In this document: positions 1 through 6,326 of the stretch, piece after piece
How the letters are laid out: the number at the start of each line of letters is the position of its first letter
Numbering within the stretch: the stretch's first letter is position 1
Source of the DNA: an uncultured Desulfobulbus sp.
GTDB lineage: Bacteria > Desulfobacterota > Desulfobulbia > Desulfobulbales > Desulfobulbaceae
Direction: 5' to 3'
DNA length: 8,814 bases
Assembly: GCA_946539945.1 (NCBI GenBank)
Contig: CAMNHX010000041.1
Span: 1 to 8,814, forward strand
Translations under genes and position numbers: made by a program
The notes under the pieces: generated by a model
What the model was told of the DNA's origin: nothing
The model's input: only the letters and a program-made list of their open reading frames with translations
Databases searched by the model: none

Positions 1-1222
1 CCCCCACTGCCTTCTTCGGGAAACTATGCACTATTGCGGTTTTATGTTCCAGCATTGCCTGAACTGCTTTCTCCATTGAAGCCCGTACCGGGTCAAGGTC
101 CAGTCTGGAATAGATTGCAGTAGCACTCTGGCTCTTGTGGTTCAGACTCTTTCCTATAATAGGCAAGGATGCTCCAGTAATAGCCTGCCAACTTCCGAAG
201 GTACGGCGCAAGTCGTGAATCCTCACTCCCTCAATTCCCGCCCGTTCACAAATCCGTTTCCATGCACTCTTGGGTTCTGCGAAATGTAATGTTTTGCCAT
301 GCCCCGGAAACACAAAGGGATTTAACAGCTTTTCCTTGTTCTTTGCTGTAATCCTTCGTTGCAAAAGTTCAATTATGTCCTGAACCAATGGCACGGATTG
401 CGGGGTTCCATTCTTTGTGTGAGGAATCCTCCAAATAGCTGATTCAAAATCTATATCAGCCCACTTCATTTCCAACACATTCGCTCGGCGTGCTCCGGTA
501 AGGAGTGCAACAAGGAAGAAGTCTCTTGCGGTCTCGTTCTGTTCCTCTTCCAATGCTGCAAAGAGTCGATGCAATTCATCTCCAGAAAGGAAGCGCTCTC
601 TTGCCTGTTCCTTGTGCCGCCGAACACCCAAGCACGGGTTCTCTTGCAGCAAACCCCATTCAATAGCTCGGCCAAAAATAGAGCTAATCAGGGCAAGAAC
701 ACGATTGCCGTATGCGGGATGCCCGGTTTTTGCCAAACGTGTATGCACGGCCAGAATGTCATCCCGTGTGATAGCAGACACCTTCTTTGCACCAAGGACG
801 GAAAGATGGTTTCTGTATGCCAGTTCATCATCCTTCCAAGAACGCTTGTTCGGCCTTGAATGCCGCTCCATGTACATTGCGAACAAATCAGCGAAGCTCA
901 TTTCCGTCTTTGCGCGGGCTTCCGCTTCCCTTTGCTGGCGCTTCTTTTTGTTTGGGTTCACCCCATCGAACTCCATGCTGGTCTTTGCCTGCCTTGCCAG
1001 TATGCGGGCATTCTCCACGGTCAGAGTCGGCCAGTCCCCCAGAGTAACACGTACCGCCTTGCCCTGAAACTTCTTGCGAAGCTGAAAAACTCTCTTTCCC
1101 GTAGCAGAGACGCATAACAGTAAGCCGGTCTCTTCCGTATCCGCAACAAATACCCGTCCACAGGTCGGGGGTTGCAAGTCGTTTATAAATGCCTTTGTGA
1201 ACCTGCCCTTGAGAGTAGCCAT
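1..1222 (-). CDS. Tyrosine recombinase (phage/island integrase), 3' end beyond window
   Basis: This is a site-specific recombinase that integrates and excises the mobile element on its side of the tRNA fragment. The frame is open from ATG at 1222 to the left edge, giving 407 codons without a stop, so only the extreme C-terminus is missing. Residues about 10-80 resemble the arm-DNA-binding domain of P4/DUF4102-type integrases (VRVTLGDWPTLTVENARILA). Residues about 105-200 form the core-binding SAM-like region. The catalytic domain carries the expected set: R244 (TGARRANVLEM), K269 (HTKNG), H335-x-x-R338 (HDLRRTFGSW), H361 (LNHKS) and nucleophile Y370 (AIYSRLD). AGGA lies 7 bases before the chosen ATG. 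The gene is transcribed away from the attachment site, into the element. It uses AT-ending codons and AGA/ATA more than the genes to the right, consistent with foreign origin. The family assignment is firm; whether the host element is a phage or an island cannot be told from here. Confidence 0.95.
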   Translation of the reverse strand, partial: MATLKGRFTKAFINDLQPPTCGRVFVADTEETGLLLCVSATGKRVFQLRKKFQGKAVRVTLGDWPTLTVENARILARQAKTSMEFDGVNPNKKKRQQREAEARAKTEMSFADLFAMYMERHSRPNKRSWKDDELAYRNHLSVLGAKKVSAITRDDILAVHTRLAKTGHPAYGNRVLALISSIFGRAIEWGLLQENPCLGVRRHKEQARERFLSGDELHRLFAALEEEQNETARDFFLVALLTGARRANVLEMKWADIDFESAIWRIPHTKNGTPQSVPLVQDIIELLQRRITAKNKEKLLNPFVFPGHGKTLHFAEPKSAWKRICERAGIEGVRIHDLRRTFGSWQAITGASLPIIGKSLNHKSQSATAIYSRLDLDPVRASMEKAVQAMLEHKTAIVHSFPKKAVG

Positions 1223-1263
1223 TTTTCCATCCTGCTGTTTTGACTGGTTTTTTTTCGTGTGCA

Positions 1264-1294
1264 GTGACTCATTTTGAGTCACCTATGAGTCACC
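1264..1294. repeat. Three TGAGTCACC-type repeats upstream of the integrase gene (candidate arm-type or operator sites)
   Basis: GTGACTCA (1264-1271) and TGAGTCAC (1275-1282) form a perfect 8-bp inverted repeat around TTT. TGAGTCACC recurs in direct orientation at 1275-1283 and 1286-1294, 11 bp apart, about one helical turn. The group starts about 40 bp upstream of the integrase start and about 110-140 bp from the recombination core. In lambda-like systems this is where arm-type integrase sites or excisionase sites lie. The repeats are seen directly; the binding role is inference. Confidence 0.6.
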
Positions 1295-1354
1295 CACTGT
1301 GTACACTTCCGACACTTTCCAACACTGCCTGTCAACTTCAGCATATCAGGAATG

Positions 1355-1376
1355 CCTTGATTTTCAAGGATTTTTT
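1355..1376 (+). terminator. Possible weak intrinsic terminator or attachment-region hairpin
   Basis: CCTTGA (1355-1360) and TCAAGG (1364-1369) form a 6-bp stem with a 3-base loop, followed by A and six T (1371-1376). On the plus strand this has the shape of a short rho-independent terminator, but no gene is recognised upstream on that strand. It may instead be part of the integrase/IHF architecture of the attachment arm. Confidence 0.35.
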
Positions 1377-1405
1377 ATCCCCCTCTCCTCTTTGGCTCTA
1401 TCTGT

Positions 1406-1428
1406 CCTACGGACTACGAATCCGTAGG
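1406..1428. mobile_element. Recombination core of the attachment site (attL/attR) in the tRNA anticodon arm
   Basis: CCTACGGA (1406-1413) and TCCGTAGG (1421-1428) are perfect inverted 8-mers separated by the 7 bases CTACGAA, which are the anticodon loop. Tyrosine recombinases cut at inverted core sites around a 6-8 bp overlap and often use the anticodon arm of tRNA genes, so this symmetry fits a crossover site. The three left bases CCT pair with the variable-loop AGG, which the normal anticodon stem does not require. That suggests the left arm comes from the element. The exact crossover is inferred, not shown. Confidence 0.65.
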
Positions 1429-1458
1429 TCGGGAGTTCGAATCTCTCCTGGTGCGCCA
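1409..1458 (+). pseudogene. 3' half of tRNA-Arg(ACG), truncated at the element boundary
   Basis: Reading 5' to 3': anticodon stem ACGGA/TCCGT (1409-1413/1421-1425) with loop CTACGAA and anticodon ACG at 1416-1418; variable loop 1426-1430; T stem GGGAG/CTCTC with loop TTCGAAT (1431-1447); acceptor 3' strand CTGGTGC (1448-1454), discriminator G and encoded CCA (1456-1458). The matching 5' acceptor strand (expected GCACCAG) and the D arm are absent from the preceding 100 bases, so this is not a working tRNA gene. It is the duplicated 3' segment left when an element integrates into a tRNA. The intact copy should lie beyond the left end of the window. Confidence 0.85.
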
Positions 1459-1466
1459 GTAAATTC

Positions 1467-1504
1467 AGGCACTTACGGGGGTAGCCCTGTAAGTGCCTTT
1501 TTTT
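1467..1504 (+). terminator. Rho-independent terminator, original tRNA-Arg terminator (possibly bidirectional)
   Basis: AGGCACTTAC (1467-1476) pairs perfectly with GTAAGTGCCT (1489-1498), with a further GGG/CCC pairing inside, and a run of seven T ends at 1504. It begins 9 bases after the tRNA CCA end, so it most likely terminated the tRNA gene before integration. On the opposite strand the stem is followed by GAATTT. It lies 5 bases past the lipoprotein stop codon and may also stop that transcript. Confidence 0.85.
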
Positions 1505-1508
1505 ACAG

Positions 1509-3113
1509 TCAATGTCCCAGATTGCGCAGTTCCTCTTCCACGCTTTGCAGATTCCGCTGGACCTTGCTTTCCAGTCCAGCCTGCGGATACTTGTCCAGAA
1601 CCTCCTGAAGCGCACTTTTGGACTCCTGAAGCAGGCGGAGACGGCTGGTTCGGTCCTGCGCCTGCATGGCTTGGACAAAAAGCTCGGCTGCCTGCTCACG
1701 CCGGGCATTGCCCGCAAGCGAGGCAGCCTCCTTCATACGCTCCAGGGCCTGCGCTTCCAGAGTGGTCCCCTTGAGCGTGCCCAGGGTACTCAACGCGGCG
1801 TCGTAGTCCTTGCTGTTCATCTGGGCAAGAGCGCGCTCATACTGCTCTTTCAGGGTCTGCTCACGGGCCGCGATCTGCTCCTGACTCAAGGGCGCGTTCT
1901 GCGCACTGGTCTGGCCCTCCTGCGCCCCCTGAACAGATGCCTGACCTTCACCAGGCTCTTCCTCCTGTTCTGTGCTGGCGGGTGGGGCAGGTGCTTTGCC
2001 ACTGGTCTTCTGGATGATGTCATTCACGTTGGCCACCAACCGGGAGGCTGGATAGTCCTGTAAAAAGCGTTCTGCCTGCGCTGCCACCATGTCACCATCC
2101 CGCCCCGGACTGTAGGCCAGATAGCTGCGCACCAGAGAGGCATAGGCAGACAGTTCTTCGCCGCTGGCGTTTTGCTGCTCCAAAACGGCAAGCTGACGTT
2201 GGGACCAGGAGTCGTTTTGCCCGCCAGGCAGGCTGGAGAGCTTGCCGTAGTGCTGCCGGGCCGCCTGATAATCGCCCTTGCCAAAGGCCAGATCACCCCG
2301 CAAACGCACCACATCCGCCTCCAGCGGATCGTTTTGTGGGGCCAGTTCCGCGTCCAGTTCGGCCAGCACACGGCCTGCTTCGTCAAACTGGTAATTTTTC
2401 AGCAGTGCCTGCCCGTACTGGAGCGTGGTGGCAGGAGCAGGCCGCTGTACGCCGGTCCATTCCCTATGGTAGCGCGAGATGACCCGGGGATAATCGCCAG
2501 CGGCAAAGGCTTCGGCAATCTGCGCATCCGGAGCCGCATGGGCAGGTGCGACCAGAGGCTGGTCCGAGTCAGGCTGGATCGGTGTGGGGGATTGCTCGCC
2601 CGGTGGTTCAATCGGAGAGGCGGGTTGATAGTCGCCATTTTGCAGGTCAGCAATCAGGCGGTTGCACTTGCCTTCCAGAAACTGCATATCCTGCTGGTTG
2701 ACGCGCTGCAAGGCGGTGTTGGCCATATTCTGCGCCCGGTCCATATTGGTTTCTGCCAGAAGCTTCTTGTGCAGGGAGTCATAGCCCGTGAGGATATCCA
2801 GGAGCTGGGATTTGCACAGGGCCAGTTGCTCCATCTGGGCGCTGGGGATCATCATGGAGGAAGGGCTGTTTTCTATTTGCCTGACCTCGTTCAGACGCTC
2901 CTCATACGAGCGGATGCGGGTGGTGATGGTGTTCAGGGCTGGTTGAACGAGATCAGGCCGGGAAAGTTCCGGTCGCGGCTCACTGCCGGGATAGGCAGGA
3001 ACTGGTGGGTAAACCGTGCGAGGTTCGGGTACTACACAGGCGGTCAGGAGCAGAGCGCTCAAGGCTGCTGCGCAGAAAAAGGGCGATTTGCCGGGTTGCC
3101 GTTGTTGTGCCAT
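1509..3113 (-). CDS. TPR-containing lipoprotein, specific function unknown
   Basis: This is a 534-residue predicted outer- or inner-membrane lipoprotein facing the periplasm. Residues 1-26 form a lipoprotein signal peptide with lipobox LTAC, so Cys26 would be lipidated. A Pro-rich stretch follows (29-50), then a helical, Gln- and Glu-rich segment (about 60-160) containing Cys100 and Cys150. A Pro-rich linker spans about 164-193. TPR-like helix pairs lie at about 195-290 (AEAFAAGDYPRVISRY; RLRGDLAFGKGDYQAARQHY). An acidic, Gln-rich, low-complexity linker spans about 375-410, and more TPR-like helices lie at about 415-530. Such architecture usually means protein-protein scaffolding in the envelope; I do not recognise an orthologue and assign no function. 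AGG lies about 8 bases before the ATG. The gene is flanked by the tRNA terminator downstream and an IS remnant upstream, so it appears to be a single-gene unit. Confidence 0.9.
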   Translation of the reverse strand: MAQQRQPGKSPFFCAAALSALLLTACVVPEPRTVYPPVPAYPGSEPRPELSRPDLVQPALNTITTRIRSYEERLNEVRQIENSPSSMMIPSAQMEQLALCKSQLLDILTGYDSLHKKLLAETNMDRAQNMANTALQRVNQQDMQFLEGKCNRLIADLQNGDYQPASPIEPPGEQSPTPIQPDSDQPLVAPAHAAPDAQIAEAFAAGDYPRVISRYHREWTGVQRPAPATTLQYGQALLKNYQFDEAGRVLAELDAELAPQNDPLEADVVRLRGDLAFGKGDYQAARQHYGKLSSLPGGQNDSWSQRQLAVLEQQNASGEELSAYASLVRSYLAYSPGRDGDMVAAQAERFLQDYPASRLVANVNDIIQKTSGKAPAPPASTEQEEEPGEGQASVQGAQEGQTSAQNAPLSQEQIAAREQTLKEQYERALAQMNSKDYDAALSTLGTLKGTTLEAQALERMKEAASLAGNARREQAAELFVQAMQAQDRTSRLRLLQESKSALQEVLDKYPQAGLESKVQRNLQSVEEELRNLGH

Positions 3114-3145
3114 GCCTCAACCTGGTTGCTGTTGCGGAAAGCGGA

Positions 3146-3172
3146 GCGGGCTGCCCCGCGACGACAGCCCGC
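3146..3172. repeat. GC-rich inverted repeat in front of the lipoprotein gene
   Basis: GCGGGCTG (3146-3153) and CAGCCCGC (3165-3172) are perfect inverted 8-mers with an 11-base loop. Neither side has a good T tract, so it is a poor terminator. It abuts the proposed -10 box (3173-3178). Transcription would start inside it, which makes an operator-like site as likely as an RNA hairpin. Confidence 0.5.
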
Positions 3173-3201
3173 ATCTTATTCACCTTGCCTGTAAAGGACA
3201 A
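3173..3201 (-). promoter_or_regulatory. Candidate sigma70-type promoter for the lipoprotein gene
   Basis: Read on the minus strand, TTGTCC (3196-3201) and TAAGAT (3173-3178) are separated by exactly 17 bases, each matching consensus at 4 of 6 positions. This would place the start of transcription near 3166, about 50 bases before the lipoprotein ATG. The -35 box sits 4 bases beyond the last stop codon of the IS remnant, at the edge of that insertion. The prediction rests on pattern only. Confidence 0.4.
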
Positions 3202-3204
3202 GCC

Positions 3205-3499
3205 TCAAGTGCCCGGTGCAAAGTGTGTTGTACCATGCTGCTGCATGGTTTCCAGCAACCCCTTGCAAATGTCAGCAGTGAAACCCTTGGGCGATGTACC
3301 GGTTCCGCCAACGGCTCACCGTTTGTTGCGTGACCTTGTTGAGAGCCGCTGTTTCAGCAAGGCTTTTGCCCTCCATACAGTGAAGGACAATTTGCACTTT
3401 CAGACATTACCCTGCCGGTTGGCTCCTGTTTTTCAGGAGATGTTTGAGCCGCAAACGTTCCTCTTCCGAAGCGATGATTTGTTGTGTCGGGCGTCCCAT
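3205..3499 (-). pseudogene. Decayed IS630-family transposase, N-terminal fragment
   Basis: The ATG at 3497-3499 has AGAGGAAA about 8 bases upstream and begins MGRPTQQIIASEEERLRL, the usual opening of IS630-type transposases. The frame is broken by TAA at 3407-3409. It then continues in the same frame as KVQIVLHCMEGKSLAETAAL and QQTVSRWRNRY, a recognisable helix-turn-helix DNA-binding domain, to a TGA at 3272-3274. A further segment in another frame (KGLLETMQQHGTTHFAPG, stop at 3205-3207) resembles the linker just before the catalytic domain (usual pattern ...ATHWS...). The DDE catalytic domain, about two thirds of the protein, is absent. With one nonsense codon, one frameshift and a deletion, the gene is dead. 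Family identity is from motif recognition. Confidence 0.7.
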
Positions 3500-3701
3500 C
3501 GGGTATTTCCTCTTTTCCGGGAAAAATGGAGTTTTATATTGGTAATTTTGCAACGAGTAGTCCGTCACCCTTAAAGGTTTGCGAAATCTCTCAACAGGAG
3601 TGTTCACTCACTCTTTGAACGTTTTCCAGATAGTGCCACGTTTAGCTGTTACAGAGTACTAGTGGCATACACCGTATCCCACTCTGCCGTGTCACCATGC
3701 A
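3500..3701. other. AT-richer non-coding stretch between AsmA-like gene and IS remnant
   Basis: No supported gene lies here. The stretch is richer in A and T than the flanking genes. The part next to the transposase ATG (to about 3575) probably includes the left end of the insertion sequence. The inverted pair TGCCAC/GTGGCA (about 3635-3640 and 3662-3667) is too weak and widely spaced to call a terminator or terminal repeat. No clear terminator for the AsmA-like gene is visible. Confidence 0.4.
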
Positions 3702-6290
3702 TCAGTGCAGAGGCAGGGAGATTCGGAAAGGCAAAGGTTCGCCGCTGGTGCGGTACTGTCCCTGTAAAGCCAAAAGACAGGCGTCCTTGCCTTCATCCCA
3801 AAGAAAACCCTTGCCCTGCGCCCAAAAGTTCTTGCTTTGGGCTTTGAATTCCGGCAGTTCCCATGAAGCAGGGAGGGCTTCACCTATCGCCTCCTTGAAC
3901 CGTGCATGCACAGTAAAATCCTGCTGTCTGGCCAGGAAACGGGTCTCCCGGCCAAAGCCAAGTTGACTGATCCGGGCCGCGCATTCGGCCTCGGACGGCG
4001 CTACGCCCGATTTGGAGAAGGAAAAGGCAAGCTGGGAAGTTCCCCCCAAATGCACACCACTGGGCATCCGCCCCGCTGCCCGCAGCAGAAAGTCCAGAAT
4101 CGAGCCATCCAGCGAGCCATTCAACACAAGGGCGGTGGCCGTATTTCGACGCCCCCGGCTTTGCAGGGCCAGTCCGCCCTTGAGCCTGGCCTGTGCCCGT
4201 TCAGACTGGAGCAGAAAGGGCTGCAGCAAAAGACTGCGCTCTCCAGGCGAAAACCAGGCCTGATCGCCAGCCTTGGCCAGCAGCGCAGGCAGGGCATTGT
4301 CCAGCGTCAAGGCAGGGCTTGCAGGCTGACTGGACGGGGAGGGGGTACGGCCCTTGCGCCCCTTTTTGCCACTGCCTGGCGTCTTTGCTGCTGGCGCAAG
4401 CGCTGCCTCGCCCACAGCCAGATTCAGGTGGGCAGCGGCAAAGGTGCTGGCACTTGCTCCCTTGCCGATTTTGAAGTCTGGCCATCGGACCGTCGCCTGA
4501 CCAGTACGTATTTCATGTCTGCCGTCCCGAATCTTGGCCTCCAGATTCAGGTCCATGATGCCGCTGGCCTGTACTGCTTGCAGGGCAGGGAAAAACAGAC
4601 CGAGAACAGGCTGGATTCGGGCAAGCTGGACCTCGCCTTTCAGAGTGTAGCCTCCTGTTTTGCCGTCTCTGCCCAGTTCCTGCGCGTCGAGCTTCAGGGT
4701 ACAGGGCCAGGACTCAAGCGCCATCTGTCCTGTTCCCCGGCCTGTACCGGGCTTGTGCGTACCACTGGCCTTGAGGCTGAAGGGATGCGCGGACAGCAAT
4801 ACGCTGTGATCCTTGCCGTTTTCCAAGGAAAAGTCCCGGATAGTCAGGCGGAGTTCATCCTGATTGCCTCCCCCAGCCCCGGATATGCTGTTGACGGCAA
4901 GCGTCATGGCTCCTCCTGCGATCAGGGGTATCTGGACAAGCTGCCCCAAATCCCGACTGATCGCGCTCAAGTCAGCATCAGCCTGCAAGGAAAAGGTCCC
5001 GCCCTGACCTCGCTCCACCTGAAAGGAAGCGTATGAGCCGCTCCCCTGCGCTTTTCGCCATTGCGGACCTGCGTTGGCAAACAGAACTTCGACGATCAGG
5101 TTCAGCGGAGCTTTCCAGACAAAGGATTGGCTGCCCCGGCTGCCCTGAATTTCTGTGAGCAGGCAGTCCAGCCGGACAGGTAAACTCTCCGGCCTGCCCG
5201 CTGCTGCGGCGCTGCACTGCAAGCCGCCTGACGTAACCCTGGCATCCGGGCGAAGTCCCAGCCGCAGCCGCAGACCCTCGCTGATCAGGGGCAGGTCCAG
5301 TTTGGCTGAAGCTGCGACTTCGGTTTTGCCCTTCAGGCGGGATCCGCGCAGATGCAGGGTGAGCAGCGGCGAATCCAGGTTGAGTTGTTCAACCCGCCAC
5401 TGCTGATCCTCCAGTTCCCGCCCTTTGAAGTGCAGGCTGGCTTCGGCAAGCGGAATCCGCTGTTCGCCAGCAGACAGGGCGGGCAGAAGCAGGTCACGCA
5501 AAAAAAGCGAGCCTTCGGCCAGAAAGACACCGTCCACATCGCTCATCAAACGCCAACTGCCCGTGGCCGTGCCGCCGGACTCAAGAAAGAGATCCGGCGC
5601 AAAGGGCAGGGGCGGCAGGGAGGATACGGGAATTTCCTTCAAGGTCAGAGTGTTGGTGGTCAAAAGCGTCTGAACCTTGCCGCCTTCTGGCGGCGCGTTC
5701 ACAAAGCCTTCGGCGTGCAGGTCATAGTCTCTGCTCTTGTTGGCACTGGCCTTGAGCGTGTAGCGCAGGGACCCGTTTTCCAGCCCCGCATCCATCCCGG
5801 CCTGCTCAAAGAGGGGAAAGACCCTGCCACCTTGCTCAACCTGCACCTGTCCATGCCGTACCCGTAACTGCAAGCTCTTGCTGTTCCACCAGCGAACCAG
5901 CCGACTCTTGCCGCCTGCCTTCCCGGAATCTGGCGTGCGCAGCCTTTCGGGGCGTAGGGTAAGCAGAGGATTGCTCACTTCAATGTCACCCAGGGTTCCT
6001 GGCGCGAGCAGCAAGGACAAAAGGCCACGATTGTTTCCCGCTTCCTGACTTTCCAGAGTCACAAAGCCCTGCTGGCTCTGGTAGCGGAGATTCTGGCAGC
6101 GCAGACCGGAAAACCAGCCAAAGGAGCAGGAGTCAGCGGACAGGTTCCCGGAAAAACGGTTGCCTATGCTGGAGAGCACCAGGTTGTGCAGACCGGGGGC
6201 GGAGAGTATCCAGGGCAGAAAGGCCAGGAGTGCTGCGAGGCAGAGCAGGACAGGGGCAAGAGCAGGACGACGGCGTGAACGTGGCTTCAT
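3702..6290 (-). CDS. AsmA-like (AsmA/TamB superfamily) inner-membrane-anchored periplasmic protein
   Basis: This is an 862-residue protein. A basic start (MKPRSRRRP) is followed by one membrane segment at about residues 10-31 (PVLLCLAALLAFLPWIL), then a large periplasmic region rich in alternating beta-strand patterns. The segment at about 48-110 (FGWFSGLRCQNLRY... GLLSLLLAPGTLGDIEVSNP) matches the N-terminal style of AsmA-family proteins. Members of this superfamily form repeating beta-groove structures linked to phospholipid transport and outer-membrane biogenesis, and that role is inferred here by family only. A basic Gly/Lys/Ser/Pro linker lies at about 635-655. The gene follows the NAD kinase stop after a gap of about 36 bases and is probably in the same operon. 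Start choice: ATG at 6288-6290. A TTG two codons upstream (6294-6296) is possible. Neither has a convincing ribosome binding site. Confidence 0.85.
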   Translation of the reverse strand: MKPRSRRRPALAPVLLCLAALLAFLPWILSAPGLHNLVLSSIGNRFSGNLSADSCSFGWFSGLRCQNLRYQSQQGFVTLESQEAGNNRGLLSLLLAPGTLGDIEVSNPLLTLRPERLRTPDSGKAGGKSRLVRWWNSKSLQLRVRHGQVQVEQGGRVFPLFEQAGMDAGLENGSLRYTLKASANKSRDYDLHAEGFVNAPPEGGKVQTLLTTNTLTLKEIPVSSLPPLPFAPDLFLESGGTATGSWRLMSDVDGVFLAEGSLFLRDLLLPALSAGEQRIPLAEASLHFKGRELEDQQWRVEQLNLDSPLLTLHLRGSRLKGKTEVAASAKLDLPLISEGLRLRLGLRPDARVTSGGLQCSAAAAGRPESLPVRLDCLLTEIQGSRGSQSFVWKAPLNLIVEVLFANAGPQWRKAQGSGSYASFQVERGQGGTFSLQADADLSAISRDLGQLVQIPLIAGGAMTLAVNSISGAGGGNQDELRLTIRDFSLENGKDHSVLLSAHPFSLKASGTHKPGTGRGTGQMALESWPCTLKLDAQELGRDGKTGGYTLKGEVQLARIQPVLGLFFPALQAVQASGIMDLNLEAKIRDGRHEIRTGQATVRWPDFKIGKGASASTFAAAHLNLAVGEAALAPAAKTPGSGKKGRKGRTPSPSSQPASPALTLDNALPALLAKAGDQAWFSPGERSLLLQPFLLQSERAQARLKGGLALQSRGRRNTATALVLNGSLDGSILDFLLRAAGRMPSGVHLGGTSQLAFSFSKSGVAPSEAECAARISQLGFGRETRFLARQQDFTVHARFKEAIGEALPASWELPEFKAQSKNFWAQGKGFLWDEGKDACLLALQGQYRTSGEPLPFRISLPLH

Positions 6291-6326
6291 GGGCAATGCG
6301 GCAAGGAACAGTCGGATCAGGCAAAT

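Noticed and set aside
1264..1294. TGACTCA words resemble a eukaryotic AP-1/GCN4 site, or a CRISPR-like repeat
   Set aside because: The context is bacterial, there are only three short copies, and there are no spacers; an integrase-associated repeat fits better.
1394..1402. GCTCTATC just left of the core, the reverse complement of a D-arm word (GATAGAGC), suggesting an inverted tRNA copy
   Set aside because: Only 8 bases match and the flanking bases do not extend the similarity, so it is most likely chance.
1385..1458. Complete tRNA-Arg gene
   Set aside because: The 5' acceptor strand GCACCAG and the D arm are missing; only the anticodon arm to CCA is present.
1364..1717. Minus-strand open frame with HQERFELPTYGFVVRRT in its C-terminal part
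   Set aside because: That peptide is the antisense translation of the tRNA-Arg fragment, a common false protein. The rest overlaps the lipoprotein gene in another frame.
2172..3194. Plus-strand open frame of 340 codons
   Set aside because: Antisense to the TPR lipoprotein, with no domain-like sequence; a product of GC-rich codon usage.
3205..3499. Functional IS630 transposase made by programmed frameshifting
   Set aside because: There is an in-frame stop as well as a frame change, and the catalytic domain is missing entirely.
3906..5036. Plus-strand open frame of 376 codons
   Set aside because: Antisense to the AsmA-like gene; composition and lack of motifs indicate a shadow.
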